NCBI RefSeq assembly: GCF_021166475.1 | Contig: NZ_JAJOYS010000002.1 | Location: forward strand, 248,001 to 312,000 | Direction of reading: 5' to 3' | Length of the DNA stretch: 64,000 bases | Origin: Pelagibacterium xiamenense | GTDB lineage: Bacteria; Pseudomonadota; Alphaproteobacteria; Rhizobiales; Devosiaceae | Shown here: positions 35,978 through 43,909 of the stretch, piece by piece | Position numbering within the stretch: the stretch's first letter is position 1 | How the letters are laid out: each line of letters starts with the position of its first letter | Made by a program: the position numbers and the translations under genes | Notes under the pieces: model-generated | The model's database searches: none | The model's input: the letters and a program-made list of their open reading frames with translations, nothing else | Told to the model about the DNA's origin: nothing

Positions 35978-38338
35978 ATGACAGCCGCCCCGCCACACCG
36001 TCCCTCCGGCCCCATCACGAGCCAGCTCCAGCCCAGGGAGCCTGGCTACCTCAAGGGGCTCAACGCCGAGCAGCGCGAGGCGGTGGAAACGACCGAAGGC
36101 CCGCTGCTCGTTCTCGCGGGCGCGGGCACCGGCAAGACGCGCGTTCTGACCACCCGCATCGCCCATATCCTCGCCACCCGCAAGGCGCGCGGCGGGCAGA
36201 TCCTCGCCGTCACCTTCACCAACAAGGCCGCCCGCGAGATGAAGGAGCGCATCGGCCAACTGGTCGGCGCTTCGGTCGAAGGCATGCCGTGGCTCGGCAC
36301 CTTCCACTCCATCGGCGCCCGCATTCTCCGCCGCCACGCCGAACTCGTCGGCCTGCGCCCAGATTTCACCATCCTCGACACCGACGACCAGATCCGCTTG
36401 ATCAAGCAGCTCCTCGCCGCCGAGAACATCGACGAAAAGCGTTGGCCCGCCCGCCAGTTCGCCGGCATGCTCGACGCCTGGAAGAACCGTGGCCTCCTTC
36501 CCAGGGACATTTCCCCCGCCGATGCGGGCTTTTTCGCCAACGGCAAGGGCCAGAAGATCTACGCTGGCTACCAGGCGCGGCTCAAAACATTGAACGCCGC
36601 CGATTTCGGCGATCTCCTGCTCGAAGGCATCCGCCTGTTCCGCGAGAACCCCGAAGTCCTCGCCGAATTCCACGACCGCTTCCGCTACATGCTGGTCGAC
36701 GAATACCAGGACAGCAACACCGCCCAGTACATCTGGCTCCAGCTTCTCGCCAAGGGCCCCAACAGCGGCGGTGCCCGGCCCGCCGTGGACGAGAACGGCG
36801 TCAGCACCTCCAACATCTGCGTCGTGGGCGACGACGACCAGTCGATCTATGGCTGGCGCGGCGCCGAGGTCGACAACATCCTGCGCTTCGAGAAGGATTT
36901 CCCCGGCGCGAAAACCATCAAGCTCGAACGCAACTACCGTTCGACCTCCAACATCCTCTCCGCCGCCTCCCACCTGATCGCCCACAACGAATCCCGCCTG
37001 GGCAAGACGCTCCAGACCGACGTCGGCGAGGAAGGCGAAAAGATCGCCGTCACCTCGGTCTGGGACAGTGAGGAAGAAGCCCGCCAGATCGGCGAGGAAA
37101 TCGAGCAATACCAGCGCCAGGGCGAAAGCCTCAACGACATGGCGATCCTCGTGCGCGCCTCCTTTCAGATGCGCGAGTTCGAAGAGCGCTTCATCACCCT
37201 TGGCCTCAACTATCGCGTCATCGGCGGCCCGCGCTTTTACGAGCGCCGCGAAATCCGCGACGCGCTCGCTTACCTCCGCATCGTCGCCCAGCCCGCCGAC
37301 GACCTCGCGCTCGAGCGCATCATCAACGTCCCCAAGCGCGGCCTGGGCGACGCGACCGTCCAGACGATCCACGACACCGCCCGCGCCGCCAATATCCCGC
37401 TTCTGGCCGCCATCCGCGACCTCGTCGCCACCGAGGAGCTCAAACCCAAGCAGCGCTCCACCCTGCGCGAACTCGTCGCCTCGATCGACGACTGGGCCGA
37501 CCGCACCCGCACCATCCCCCATTTCGAGCTCGCCGAGCAGATCCTCGACGAATCCGGCTACACCGCGATGTGGCAGAACGACAAATCCGCCGACGCGCCG
37601 GGCCGGCTCGAAAACCTCAAGGAACTCATCCGCTCGATGGAGGAATTCGAAAACCTCGGCGGCTTCCTCGAGCACATTGCCCTCGTCATGGACCGCGACA
37701 GCGGCGAAGGCGCCGAAGACGCCGTCTCCATCATGACGCTCCACTCCGCCAAGGGCCTCGAATTCGACACTGTCTTCCTCCCCGGTTGGGAAGAAGGCCT
37801 CTTCCCCCACCAGCGCGCCCTCGACGAGAGCGGCCTCGCAGGGCTCGAGGAAGAACGCCGCCTCGCCTATGTCGGCATCACCCGCGCCAAAAAGCGCGCC
37901 CGCATCTCGCTGGCGCAAAACCGCCGTATCCACGGCCTCTGGCAGTCCGCCATCCCCACCCGCTTTTTGGACGAACTCCCCGCCGAAGCCGTCGAAGTCA
38001 CCGACACGGGCTCCTCCTACGGCGGCTACACCTATGGCGGCCGCGCCGCCACCCGCTTCGACGCCCGCGACCCCTTCGACAGCGTCTACGAAACCCCTGG
38101 CTGGCAACGCGCCCAACGCCAGCAATCCGCCCGCAAAAGCCCCGGCCCGCTCACCATAGACGGCGACCTCGTCGCCCGCTCCTCCGGCCCCTCATCCGCC
38201 TACGCCATCGGCGAGCGCGTGTTTCACCTGAAGTTCGGATATGGGACGGTTACGGCAGTCGAGGGCAACAAGCTCTCAATTGATTTCGAAAAGGCCGGGC
38301 CGAAGAAGGTATTGGACAGTTTTGTGAAGCGGGGTTGA
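35978..38338 (+). CDS. ATP-dependent DNA helicase, UvrD/PcrA type
   Basis: A 786-residue superfamily 1A 3'-5' helicase used in nucleotide excision and mismatch repair and in removing RecA or transcription blocks. The helicase motifs are present in order: Walker A AGAGTGKT (Lys53), TFTNKAAREMKERI, Walker B VDEYQDSN, GDDDQSIYGWRGAE, LERNYRST, and VSIMTLHSAKGLEFDTVFLPGWEEGLFPH and RRLAYVGITRAKKR. The C-terminal Tudor-like end (GERVFHLKFGYGTVTAVEGNKLSIDFE) binds RNA polymerase in PcrA and UvrD. The acidic insert near 265-280 is short. The gene name could be uvrD or pcrA. Confidence 0.95.
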   Translation: MTAAPPHRPSGPITSQLQPREPGYLKGLNAEQREAVETTEGPLLVLAGAGTGKTRVLTTRIAHILATRKARGGQILAVTFTNKAAREMKERIGQLVGASVEGMPWLGTFHSIGARILRRHAELVGLRPDFTILDTDDQIRLIKQLLAAENIDEKRWPARQFAGMLDAWKNRGLLPRDISPADAGFFANGKGQKIYAGYQARLKTLNAADFGDLLLEGIRLFRENPEVLAEFHDRFRYMLVDEYQDSNTAQYIWLQLLAKGPNSGGARPAVDENGVSTSNICVVGDDDQSIYGWRGAEVDNILRFEKDFPGAKTIKLERNYRSTSNILSAASHLIAHNESRLGKTLQTDVGEEGEKIAVTSVWDSEEEARQIGEEIEQYQRQGESLNDMAILVRASFQMREFEERFITLGLNYRVIGGPRFYERREIRDALAYLRIVAQPADDLALERIINVPKRGLGDATVQTIHDTARAANIPLLAAIRDLVATEELKPKQRSTLRELVASIDDWADRTRTIPHFELAEQILDESGYTAMWQNDKSADAPGRLENLKELIRSMEEFENLGGFLEHIALVMDRDSGEGAEDAVSIMTLHSAKGLEFDTVFLPGWEEGLFPHQRALDESGLAGLEEERRLAYVGITRAKKRARISLAQNRRIHGLWQSAIPTRFLDELPAEAVEVTDTGSSYGGYTYGGRAATRFDARDPFDSVYETPGWQRAQRQQSARKSPGPLTIDGDLVARSSGPSSAYAIGERVFHLKFGYGTVTAVEGNKLSIDFEKAGPKKVLDSFVKRG

Positions 38339-38377
38339 GCCCCCCCTTCTAGATAAACCGCTCCCCTCCCCTCGTCA

Positions 38378-38398
38378 TCGCCGGGCTGGACCCGGCGA
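38378..38398. repeat. REP-like extragenic palindrome
   Basis: TCGCCGGG and CCCGGCGA flank CTGGA inside CGTCATCGCCGGG..., a form common to dispersed extragenic palindromes in Hyphomicrobiales. It lies between the helicase and SDR genes. Only one copy is seen here, so the repeat status is inferred. The rest of the 38339-38535 gap shows nothing else. Confidence 0.35.
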
Positions 38399-38535
38399 CG
38401 TTTACGTCTTCGGGTCATCCGGAAGCGCGCTGGCGAATGCGGAGAGCCGCAAAAACCGGGCCCCAAAACCGGGTCGCGCCACCCGGCCCCATTCTGACAT
38501 CCCTCCCTCCGTTCCAAACCAACGGAGGACAGAAA

Positions 38536-39306
38536 ATGTCTCGGCTCAACGAAAAGACCGCCATCGTCACCGGCGCCACCTCGGGCATAGGCGAGGCGGC
38601 CGCCCTGCTCTTTGCCCAAGAGGGCGCCAACCTCGTCCTGTCGGGCCGCCGGCAGGAGAAGCTTGGCGAACTCGTCGCCCGGATCGAGGCCCTTGGCGCC
38701 CGTGCGATCGCGGTCGCCGGCGATGTGCGCGACGAGCGCCACGCCCAGGCCTGCGTCACGACGGCCATAAAGCAGTTTGGCGGCCTCGATGTCGCTTTCA
38801 ACAATGCCGGCGCCGCCACGGTCATGGGCTCGGTCACCCGGATCGATCCCTTCGGCTGGCAGGAAACCATCGATACCTGCCTCACCAGCGCCTATCTCGG
38901 CGCCCGCCATCAGGTCCCCGCCATGCTCGAAAATGGCGGCGGGTCGCTGATCTTCACCTCGAGCTTCGTTGGCAACACGGTCGGCTTTCCCGGCATGGCC
39001 GCCTATGCCGCCGCCAAGGCCGGCCTTGTCGGCCTCGTCCAGACGCTCGCGGCTGAATACGGCGCCCGGGGCGTCCGCGCCAACGCGCTCCTGCCCGGTG
39101 GCGTCGATACCCCCTCGAACGCCGCCAACCTCCCCGACGCGGCGCCTGAAACCCGCGGCTTCATCGAAGGTCTGCACGCCCTCAAGCGCCTGGGCACCCC
39201 CGAGGAACTGGCCGAGGCCGCCCTGTTTCTCGCCTCGGACGCCTCGCGCTTCATGACCGGCGCCTCCATGCTGGTCGATGGCGGCGTCTCGATCACTCGC
39301 ACGTAA
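38536..39306 (+). CDS. Short-chain dehydrogenase/reductase
   Basis: A 256-residue classical SDR. The NAD(P) loop TGATSGIG is at residues 12-19, the NNAG motif at 89-92, catalytic Ser near 142-143, and Tyr157 and Lys161 in YAAAK. Arg38/Arg39 after beta-strand 2 (SGRRQ) favour NADPH as cofactor. The C-terminal pattern GTPEELAEAALFLASDASRFMTGASMLVDGGVS is standard. The substrate cannot be read from sequence. GGAGGA lies seven bases before the ATG. It stands alone. Confidence 0.93.
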   Translation: MSRLNEKTAIVTGATSGIGEAAALLFAQEGANLVLSGRRQEKLGELVARIEALGARAIAVAGDVRDERHAQACVTTAIKQFGGLDVAFNNAGAATVMGSVTRIDPFGWQETIDTCLTSAYLGARHQVPAMLENGGGSLIFTSSFVGNTVGFPGMAAYAAAKAGLVGLVQTLAAEYGARGVRANALLPGGVDTPSNAANLPDAAPETRGFIEGLHALKRLGTPEELAEAALFLASDASRFMTGASMLVDGGVSITRT

Positions 39307-39429
39307 GCGCCCGCCCGGCCGGATCGCCCCGGCCGGGCCCCCAAAAAGCCGCAATATTGCCCCGGCCCGGGAGGGAACTCGCGAGGATGCGCAGGTGTTT
39401 ATCGTCTACCTGTGCAACGGAGCGCTCCC

Positions 39430-39654
39430 ATGTCAGACATTCATCCCGGCATCGCCACCGCCAACCCCGACGCCAATCGCATCAACGCCCACGAGGACTA
39501 CCTCACCGGCGGCGGCGTGATGACGTCCGAACAGCGCCGCGAACTGATCTACCTCGCCCAGAAAGCCGAGGAACCCGACGCCTATCGGGACGACCTGACC
39601 GCGCTCGAAGCCGAAAACCGGATCAAACTCCTGCGCAGGAAACTCGACGGATAG
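39430..39654 (+). CDS. Small DUF3072-like protein
   Basis: A 74-residue soluble protein. After a variable start, the C-terminal part (GGVMTSEQRRELIYLAQKAEEPDAY then ALEAENRIKLLRRKL) resembles DUF3072, a short helical domain of unknown function seen in soil bacteria and actinomycetes. GGAG lies seven bases before the ATG. The assignment to DUF3072 is by eye only and could be wrong. Confidence 0.7.
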   Translation: MSDIHPGIATANPDANRINAHEDYLTGGGVMTSEQRRELIYLAQKAEEPDAYRDDLTALEAENRIKLLRRKLDG

Positions 39655-39745
39655 GCCGCCCCCCGGAGGCTCTTGTCCCACCGCCGGCACGCCCCTTGCA
39701 AGCCAGGGGGGCCCGGAGTAGCTGTGGGACAAAAGGAGCCTGCCA

Positions 39746-40441
39746 ATGCCCACCCTCACCACGATCGGTTTCGACGCTGACGATACGCTCTGGGAAAACG
39801 AACACTTCTTCCGCCTCACCCAGCAGCACTTCACCGAACTGCTCGCCGATCATGCCGATCCCGAGCACCTCGCCGAACGCCTGCTCGCCGCCGAAAAGGC
39901 CAACCTCGCCCATTACGGCTTCGGCATCAAAGGCTTCACCCTCTCGATGATCGAAACCGCCATTGAGGTGACGGACGGCCAGGTGCCCGCCGAACTGATC
40001 GGTCGCATCCTCGACGCCGGCCGCGAAATGCTCTCGCACCCCATCGAAACCCTGCCCCACGTCCACGACACCCTCGAAGCGCTGACAGGGAGGTTCATCC
40101 TCGTCCTCATCACCAAGGGCGACCTCTTCGACCAGGAGCGCAAGCTCGCCCAATCCGGTCTGGGCGAGTTTTTCAACGCCGTCGAAATCGTCTCGGACAA
40201 GTCCCCCACGACCTACGCCACCACCTTCGCCCGCCACGGCGACGGGCCGGAAAAGGCCATGATGGTCGGCAATTCCCTGCGCTCAGACGTCCTGCCGGCC
40301 ATCGAGGCGGGCGGCTGGGGCACCTATGTGCCCCACACCCTGACCTGGGACTACGAGCGCGCCGACGAACCAGCCGCCACGCCCCGGTTTGCAAAAATCG
40401 ACTCGCTCGCCGAACTCAAGCCGCTGATCGACAACCTCTAG
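39746..40441 (+). CDS. HAD-superfamily hydrolase
   Basis: A 231-residue HAD phosphatase-like enzyme with a helical cap. Motif I is FDADDTLWEN (residues 9-18; Asp10 nucleophile, Asp12 acid/base), motif II is LITKGD, and motifs III/IV appear as KAMMVGNSLRSDVLPAIEAGGWG. The HAD fold is complete. The substrate is unknown; short forms like this often act on small phosphorylated metabolites. It lies downstream of the DUF3072-like gene but has its own gap. Confidence 0.9.
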   Translation: MPTLTTIGFDADDTLWENEHFFRLTQQHFTELLADHADPEHLAERLLAAEKANLAHYGFGIKGFTLSMIETAIEVTDGQVPAELIGRILDAGREMLSHPIETLPHVHDTLEALTGRFILVLITKGDLFDQERKLAQSGLGEFFNAVEIVSDKSPTTYATTFARHGDGPEKAMMVGNSLRSDVLPAIEAGGWGTYVPHTLTWDYERADEPAATPRFAKIDSLAELKPLIDNL

Positions 40442-40524
40442 CCGCGCGCAACACTCGGGCGAAACTTGCCTGCGCTTGCGCGTGCGCAGTAGGGTCGATG
40501 CGACAAACAAAGGGGAAGTGCGCG

Positions 40525-40815
40525 ATGGGCGATAAGATAGCGGTCGAAAACGTCAATCATCCCGGCAAGACAACGAATGTCGATGCCGAAAAATACAACG
40601 CGACCAAAGCCGCCTTTCTCAAGGGCCTGCCCAAGGCGCCTCCGGGCCTGACGCAGGCCGAGGTCAGGGAAGCCATCCGCCCGCACATGCCCGAACACCT
40701 GTTTCCCGGCGGCGACAAGATCGGCTGGTGGCAGAAATGCGTGCAGCTCGATCTTGAAGCCAAGGGCATCCTGGTGCGCGAGAACGCCAAGCCGCTGCGC
40801 TGGCACCTCGCCTGA
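40525..40815 (+). CDS. DUF6958-like small protein
   Basis: A 96-residue protein that begins MGDKIAVENVNHPGKTTNVDA and ends LFPGGDKIGWWQKCVQLDLEAKGILVRENAKPLRWHLA. This pattern is the one I know as DUF6958, a small conserved protein with a likely winged-helix-like fold, function unknown. The ATG at 40525 was chosen because GGGGAAG lies seven bases upstream; the frame is open for nine more codons before it. The following AraC-type gene is convergent. Confidence 0.8.
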   Translation: MGDKIAVENVNHPGKTTNVDAEKYNATKAAFLKGLPKAPPGLTQAEVREAIRPHMPEHLFPGGDKIGWWQKCVQLDLEAKGILVRENAKPLRWHLA

Positions 40816-40833
40816 CGCCGAAACGACCAGGGG

Positions 40834-41676
40834 CTAGGATTTGATCGGGATCCAGATCTCCAGCCCGCCATGCCCCGAAACCGGGTCGAACGCCTCGCTG
40901 TAAAGCTCGAACAGCGCCTGACCGCCATCGGCCTCCTCTGCGCTATTGGGCATGTAATCGCTCCAAATGGCGTTCATGGTGTGCCGCAGCTCTGAAATAT
41001 GGCCCTTGTGGGTGAAGGCCAGATAGCTTTGCGCCGGCAGCCTGATGACAGTGAGCGCCTCGGGCACGTCGCCCGGATCGTCCACCCTCACCCCGCTGGT
41101 GTACCGGAATGTGCCTTCGGCCTCATCGAAGCTGTCGCACAGTCCGTACCAGAGCCCGGAGCGCTCACCGAGCGTCCCTTCATACGCCTGGAACTCGGTC
41201 CATTGGGCCGGAATGCCGCCCACATCGAGATATTTATAGCGCCGGGCCAGGCCAACAATTGTTAGTCCTTCGGTCCTTTCGCGACGCGGTTCGGGGAGAT
41301 CGATCGATTTTTCAGCTGCTCTTTCCATTCTTATGGGCTCCACAAGCAAGGTTTGATCCACCGCGTTTCCGTCCCGTACCGCTTCGGGGGTCATCCCGAA
41401 CCGGTCGCGAAAAGCGCGGGTGAAGGCCTCGTGGGATCCGTATCCGGCCTCGAGCGCCACATGCAGGATCGATGGCGCGCCCGCCGCAAGTTGCCGCGCA
41501 GCTTCCGTGAGCCGCCGCCCCCGCAGATAATCCATCACCGAATAGCCGGTCGCCGAGATGAACCCCCGGCACATATGGAACCGCGATACGCCGCAGGCCC
41601 GTGCAATCCGGTCCAGGTCGATATCCTTGCGAAAGTGACTTTCGACGAACCACAGAACCTTGCCGACAAACCGCAC
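40834..41676 (-). CDS. AraC-family regulator with GyrI-like effector domain
   Basis: A 280-residue regulator like SoxS/Rob fusions. The N-terminal AraC DNA-binding domain (about 1-100) has two HTH motifs: LDRIARACGVSRFHMCRGF and ILHVALEAGYGSHEAFTRAFRDRFGMTPEAVR. The C-terminal GyrI-like domain (about 125-280) binds small, often cationic or aromatic, ligands. The GTG at 41676 has GGGAG six bases upstream; longer starts (GTG 41700, TTG 41820) lack one. It lies downstream of the ABM-domain gene on the same strand and may regulate the small-molecule genes around it. Confidence 0.88.
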   Translation of the reverse strand: MRFVGKVLWFVESHFRKDIDLDRIARACGVSRFHMCRGFISATGYSVMDYLRGRRLTEAARQLAAGAPSILHVALEAGYGSHEAFTRAFRDRFGMTPEAVRDGNAVDQTLLVEPIRMERAAEKSIDLPEPRRERTEGLTIVGLARRYKYLDVGGIPAQWTEFQAYEGTLGERSGLWYGLCDSFDEAEGTFRYTSGVRVDDPGDVPEALTVIRLPAQSYLAFTHKGHISELRHTMNAIWSDYMPNSAEEADGGQALFELYSEAFDPVSGHGGLEIWIPIKS

Positions 41677-41764
41677 CGGTCGCTCCCTTGTTGCCTTCAC
41701 GCCGGCGACTATGGCGCCGCCCGCACCCCCCGGCTTGATAGGGCTTGCGCTTTTGTGCCCTGGC

Positions 41765-42055
41765 CTAAAGTCCGATCCCGCCGACCGGCTCGGTTTCGAA
41801 CCGCTGGCCGAACCCTGCAATGATCGGCCGCGCTTTCGCGATCGCCATTTTGACGCTCTCGAGTTCGAGCGAGGCCCTATGGCTTTGCGCGCTGTCCCAC
41901 ACCTCGCTCACCCAGATCGCGTCATTGTTCTCGGTGTCCCGCGCGATCACATAGCTCAGGCACCCGGGCATCCCGCCCTCATTCTCTCGCAGAATGCCGA
42001 TCAGCTCCTCGCGCTTGCCCGGCGCCGCCAGCATCTGCCCAATCAGCCCATACAT
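41765..42055 (-). CDS. Antibiotic biosynthesis monooxygenase (ABM) domain protein
   Basis: A 96-residue dimeric ferredoxin-like fold protein. It begins MYGLIGQMLAAPGKREELIGI, has CLSYVIARDTENNDAIWVSEVWDS, and ends in a C-terminal helix and strand. The family includes quinol monooxygenases (YgiN) and heme or quinone-acting enzymes; function here is not known. GGAGG lies nine bases before the ATG. The DUF5680 gene precedes it by 20 bases on the same strand, so the two are likely cotranscribed, possibly with the AraC gene. Confidence 0.85.
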   Translation of the reverse strand: MYGLIGQMLAAPGKREELIGILRENEGGMPGCLSYVIARDTENNDAIWVSEVWDSAQSHRASLELESVKMAIAKARPIIAGFGQRFETEPVGGIGL

Positions 42056-42075
42056 GGAATATCCCTCCTTCCGCA

Positions 42076-42537
42076 TCACGGCCTGATCAGGCCGCCGCAA
42101 TAATCCAGCCCGTAGAGCACCACGCCGCCAATAGCGATCGTCTCGCGCCCGTGAAACTGCGCCACCGTCCCGCGCGAGACGTCGCGATAAACCCCGTGCG
42201 GCCCGTCCCATTCGAACCCGCCGAGAAACCGCCCCTCCGCATACATCGCGCAAAGCGCCGCCTTCGTCGTCTCACCCGCACGCCGGGCATCGAACATGTG
42301 CGGCCGCACGATATAGCCGTAATAGTTCATTGCCCAGACCGGCTCGCCATCGTGCCAGACGGTCTCCTGCCCCAGAAAGTCCGTGCCCCCGAAATAGCTG
42401 TCCCGGTAGGACCAGCGTCCACGGGCGTGACACATATCGTGCGCACCGGGCCGGCTCGACTCCGCCGGCGCTCCAGTGCCGACATACGTTGCCCGCTTGG
42501 CCTCCACGACAAAGCCCTCAAGCTCCGACAGGTCCAT
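42076..42537 (-). CDS. DUF5680 domain protein
   Basis: A 153-residue protein of the DUF5680 type. The pattern LEGFVVEAKRATYVGTGAPAESSRPGAHDM, then WSYRDSYFGGTDFLGQETVWHDGEPVWAMNYYG and FLGGFEWDGPHGVYRD, is characteristic. The fold is beta-rich and the function is not known. It is probably the first gene of the DUF5680-ABM unit. The ATG at 42537 gives the usual N-terminus; longer in-frame reads are unlikely. Confidence 0.85.
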   Translation of the reverse strand: MDLSELEGFVVEAKRATYVGTGAPAESSRPGAHDMCHARGRWSYRDSYFGGTDFLGQETVWHDGEPVWAMNYYGYIVRPHMFDARRAGETTKAALCAMYAEGRFLGGFEWDGPHGVYRDVSRGTVAQFHGRETIAIGGVVLYGLDYCGGLIRP

Positions 42538-42671
42538 CCTCGCCCCCGAAAATGCCTTGGAACAAATAGAGAACAGGATGAACGGCTTGTCAAGCACGTC
42601 CCCGCCATTCGTGTTGACTTCCCCACCGCCCGCTTGCACAACCGCAGCCAAACGATCAGCCGAGCCCCCCG

Positions 42672-43541
42672 ATGTCCCACGATCAGATTTCCACGCCCCT
42701 CACCAAGGATCAGGCATACGCCCTGGTCGACGCGGTCATGGAGCGCGACGATCTCGCGCTCACCGCCTCGGCGCACGAAGACGAAAAGACCGGCGAGTGG
42801 GTGTTCGAGGCGACCTGCGCTTCCCCGCCCGATCTCGACGCCTTCAAGGCCATCGCCCGTTCCGTTCTGGGCGGCGAGGTTGGCTTTGCGGTCGCCCCGC
42901 TCGACGAGGAGACCGATTGGGTCGCCCGCTCGCTCGAAGGCCTGCACCCGGTCACCGCCGGCGGCTTTTATATCTATGGCAGCCACGAGCTGAATGCGCC
43001 GCCCGCTGGCGCCATCCCCATCCGCATCGACGCCGCCCAGGCCTTCGGCACCGGCCATCACGACACCACCACCGGCTGTCTGCAGGCGATCGAGAAGATA
43101 TTGAAACGCAAGCGCCCCATGCGCCCGATCGATATCGGCACGGGAACCGGCGTCCTGGCCATCGCCATCGCCAAGCGCCGCCGCGTACCCGTCGTCGCCT
43201 CCGACATCGATCCCGTCGCGGTAAAGATCGCCCGCGAGAACGCCCATATCAACGGGGTCGGGCAGTTGATCGTCGATGTCTACGCCGCCGGCCTCGACCA
43301 CACGACAATCCAGGGCAATGCGCCCTACGACCTGATCGTCGCCAACATCCTCGCCGGCCCGCTCGTCGCGCTCGCGCCGGGCATCGGCCGCATTGCCGAA
43401 CGCGGCTGCGCCATCGTCCTTTCAGGGCTGTTGAACACCCAGGCCCAGCGCGTCATTGCCGCCTACCGCCAGCAGGGCATGATCCTGCGCGATCGCATCG
43501 TGCGCAACGAGTGGACCACGCTCACGCTCGAAAAGGCATAA
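42672..43541 (+). CDS. prmA: Ribosomal protein L11 methyltransferase
   Basis: PrmA methylates ribosomal protein L11 with S-adenosylmethionine. The 289 residues are of normal length. The C-terminal SAM domain has DAAQAFGTGHHDTTTGCLQAI just before motif I DIGTGTGVLAIAIAK (residues 154-168), the acidic motif VVASDIDPVAV and the catalytic-loop form NILAGPLVALAPGI. The N-terminal substrate-recognition domain is about 1-90. A strong terminator follows the stop codon. Confidence 0.95.
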   Translation: MSHDQISTPLTKDQAYALVDAVMERDDLALTASAHEDEKTGEWVFEATCASPPDLDAFKAIARSVLGGEVGFAVAPLDEETDWVARSLEGLHPVTAGGFYIYGSHELNAPPAGAIPIRIDAAQAFGTGHHDTTTGCLQAIEKILKRKRPMRPIDIGTGTGVLAIAIAKRRRVPVVASDIDPVAVKIARENAHINGVGQLIVDVYAAGLDHTTIQGNAPYDLIVANILAGPLVALAPGIGRIAERGCAIVLSGLLNTQAQRVIAAYRQQGMILRDRIVRNEWTTLTLEKA

Positions 43542-43546
43542 CAAAA

Positions 43547-43581
43547 AGCCCCGACGGCGCATGCCGTTGGGGCTCTTTTTT
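43547..43581. terminator. Terminator after prmA, probably bidirectional
   Basis: AGCCCCGACGGC and GCCGTTGGGGCT pair around GCAT, with TTTTTT after and AAAAA before, so it can serve both prmA and the convergent small gene at 43626-43769. Confidence 0.85.
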
Positions 43582-43625
43582 CTCACGACCCGGGGCGCTA
43601 GCCCCAGGCAATGCGGTTTTTCAGC

Positions 43626-43769
43626 TTACTTCGCCACGCTCTTCTTGGACGTGCCGAAGTCGCACCCGTAAATCCGTGTGTAGCGGTCGACCTGGCGTGC
43701 AGCTTCGCGGCCGCGCGCCTCGATCATTGCGTCGAGTGCCTTGCGAAAGAAGCTCTTGTCTTCAACCAT
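43626..43769 (-). CDS. Small basic protein of 47 residues, unknown function
   Basis: A short ORF encodes a 47-residue protein that opens MVEDKSFFRKALDAMIEARG, continues REAARQVDRYTRIYGCDFGT and ends SKKSVAK. GGAG is seven bases before the ATG, and a terminator follows 45 bases downstream. The sequence is mostly helical, with alternating charges and one Cys. I recognise no family, but such short Lys/Arg-rich proteins are widespread in Hyphomicrobiales and often missed. Coding use of G/C-ending codons matches the neighbours. Confidence 0.65.
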   Translation of the reverse strand: MVEDKSFFRKALDAMIEARGREAARQVDRYTRIYGCDFGTSKKSVAK

Positions 43770-43909
43770 GGTCCGTCTCCGAAATCTGATCGGGTTTTCT
43801 ATTTAGCGTTCGAGGCTATAGATAGACCCGTTCGCGATTGTTGGTTAGACCTTCTGGGTCAACCCAGCCATGCCAAAACCGCATGCCAATCCAGGGTCAG
43901 GAACGCCTC

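Noticed and set aside
35807-38125. A 772-codon minus-strand ORF antisense to the UvrD-type helicase gene
   Set aside because: It is a shadow frame made by G/C-ending codons of the helicase gene; the translation is Gly/Ala/Val/Asp-rich without motifs.
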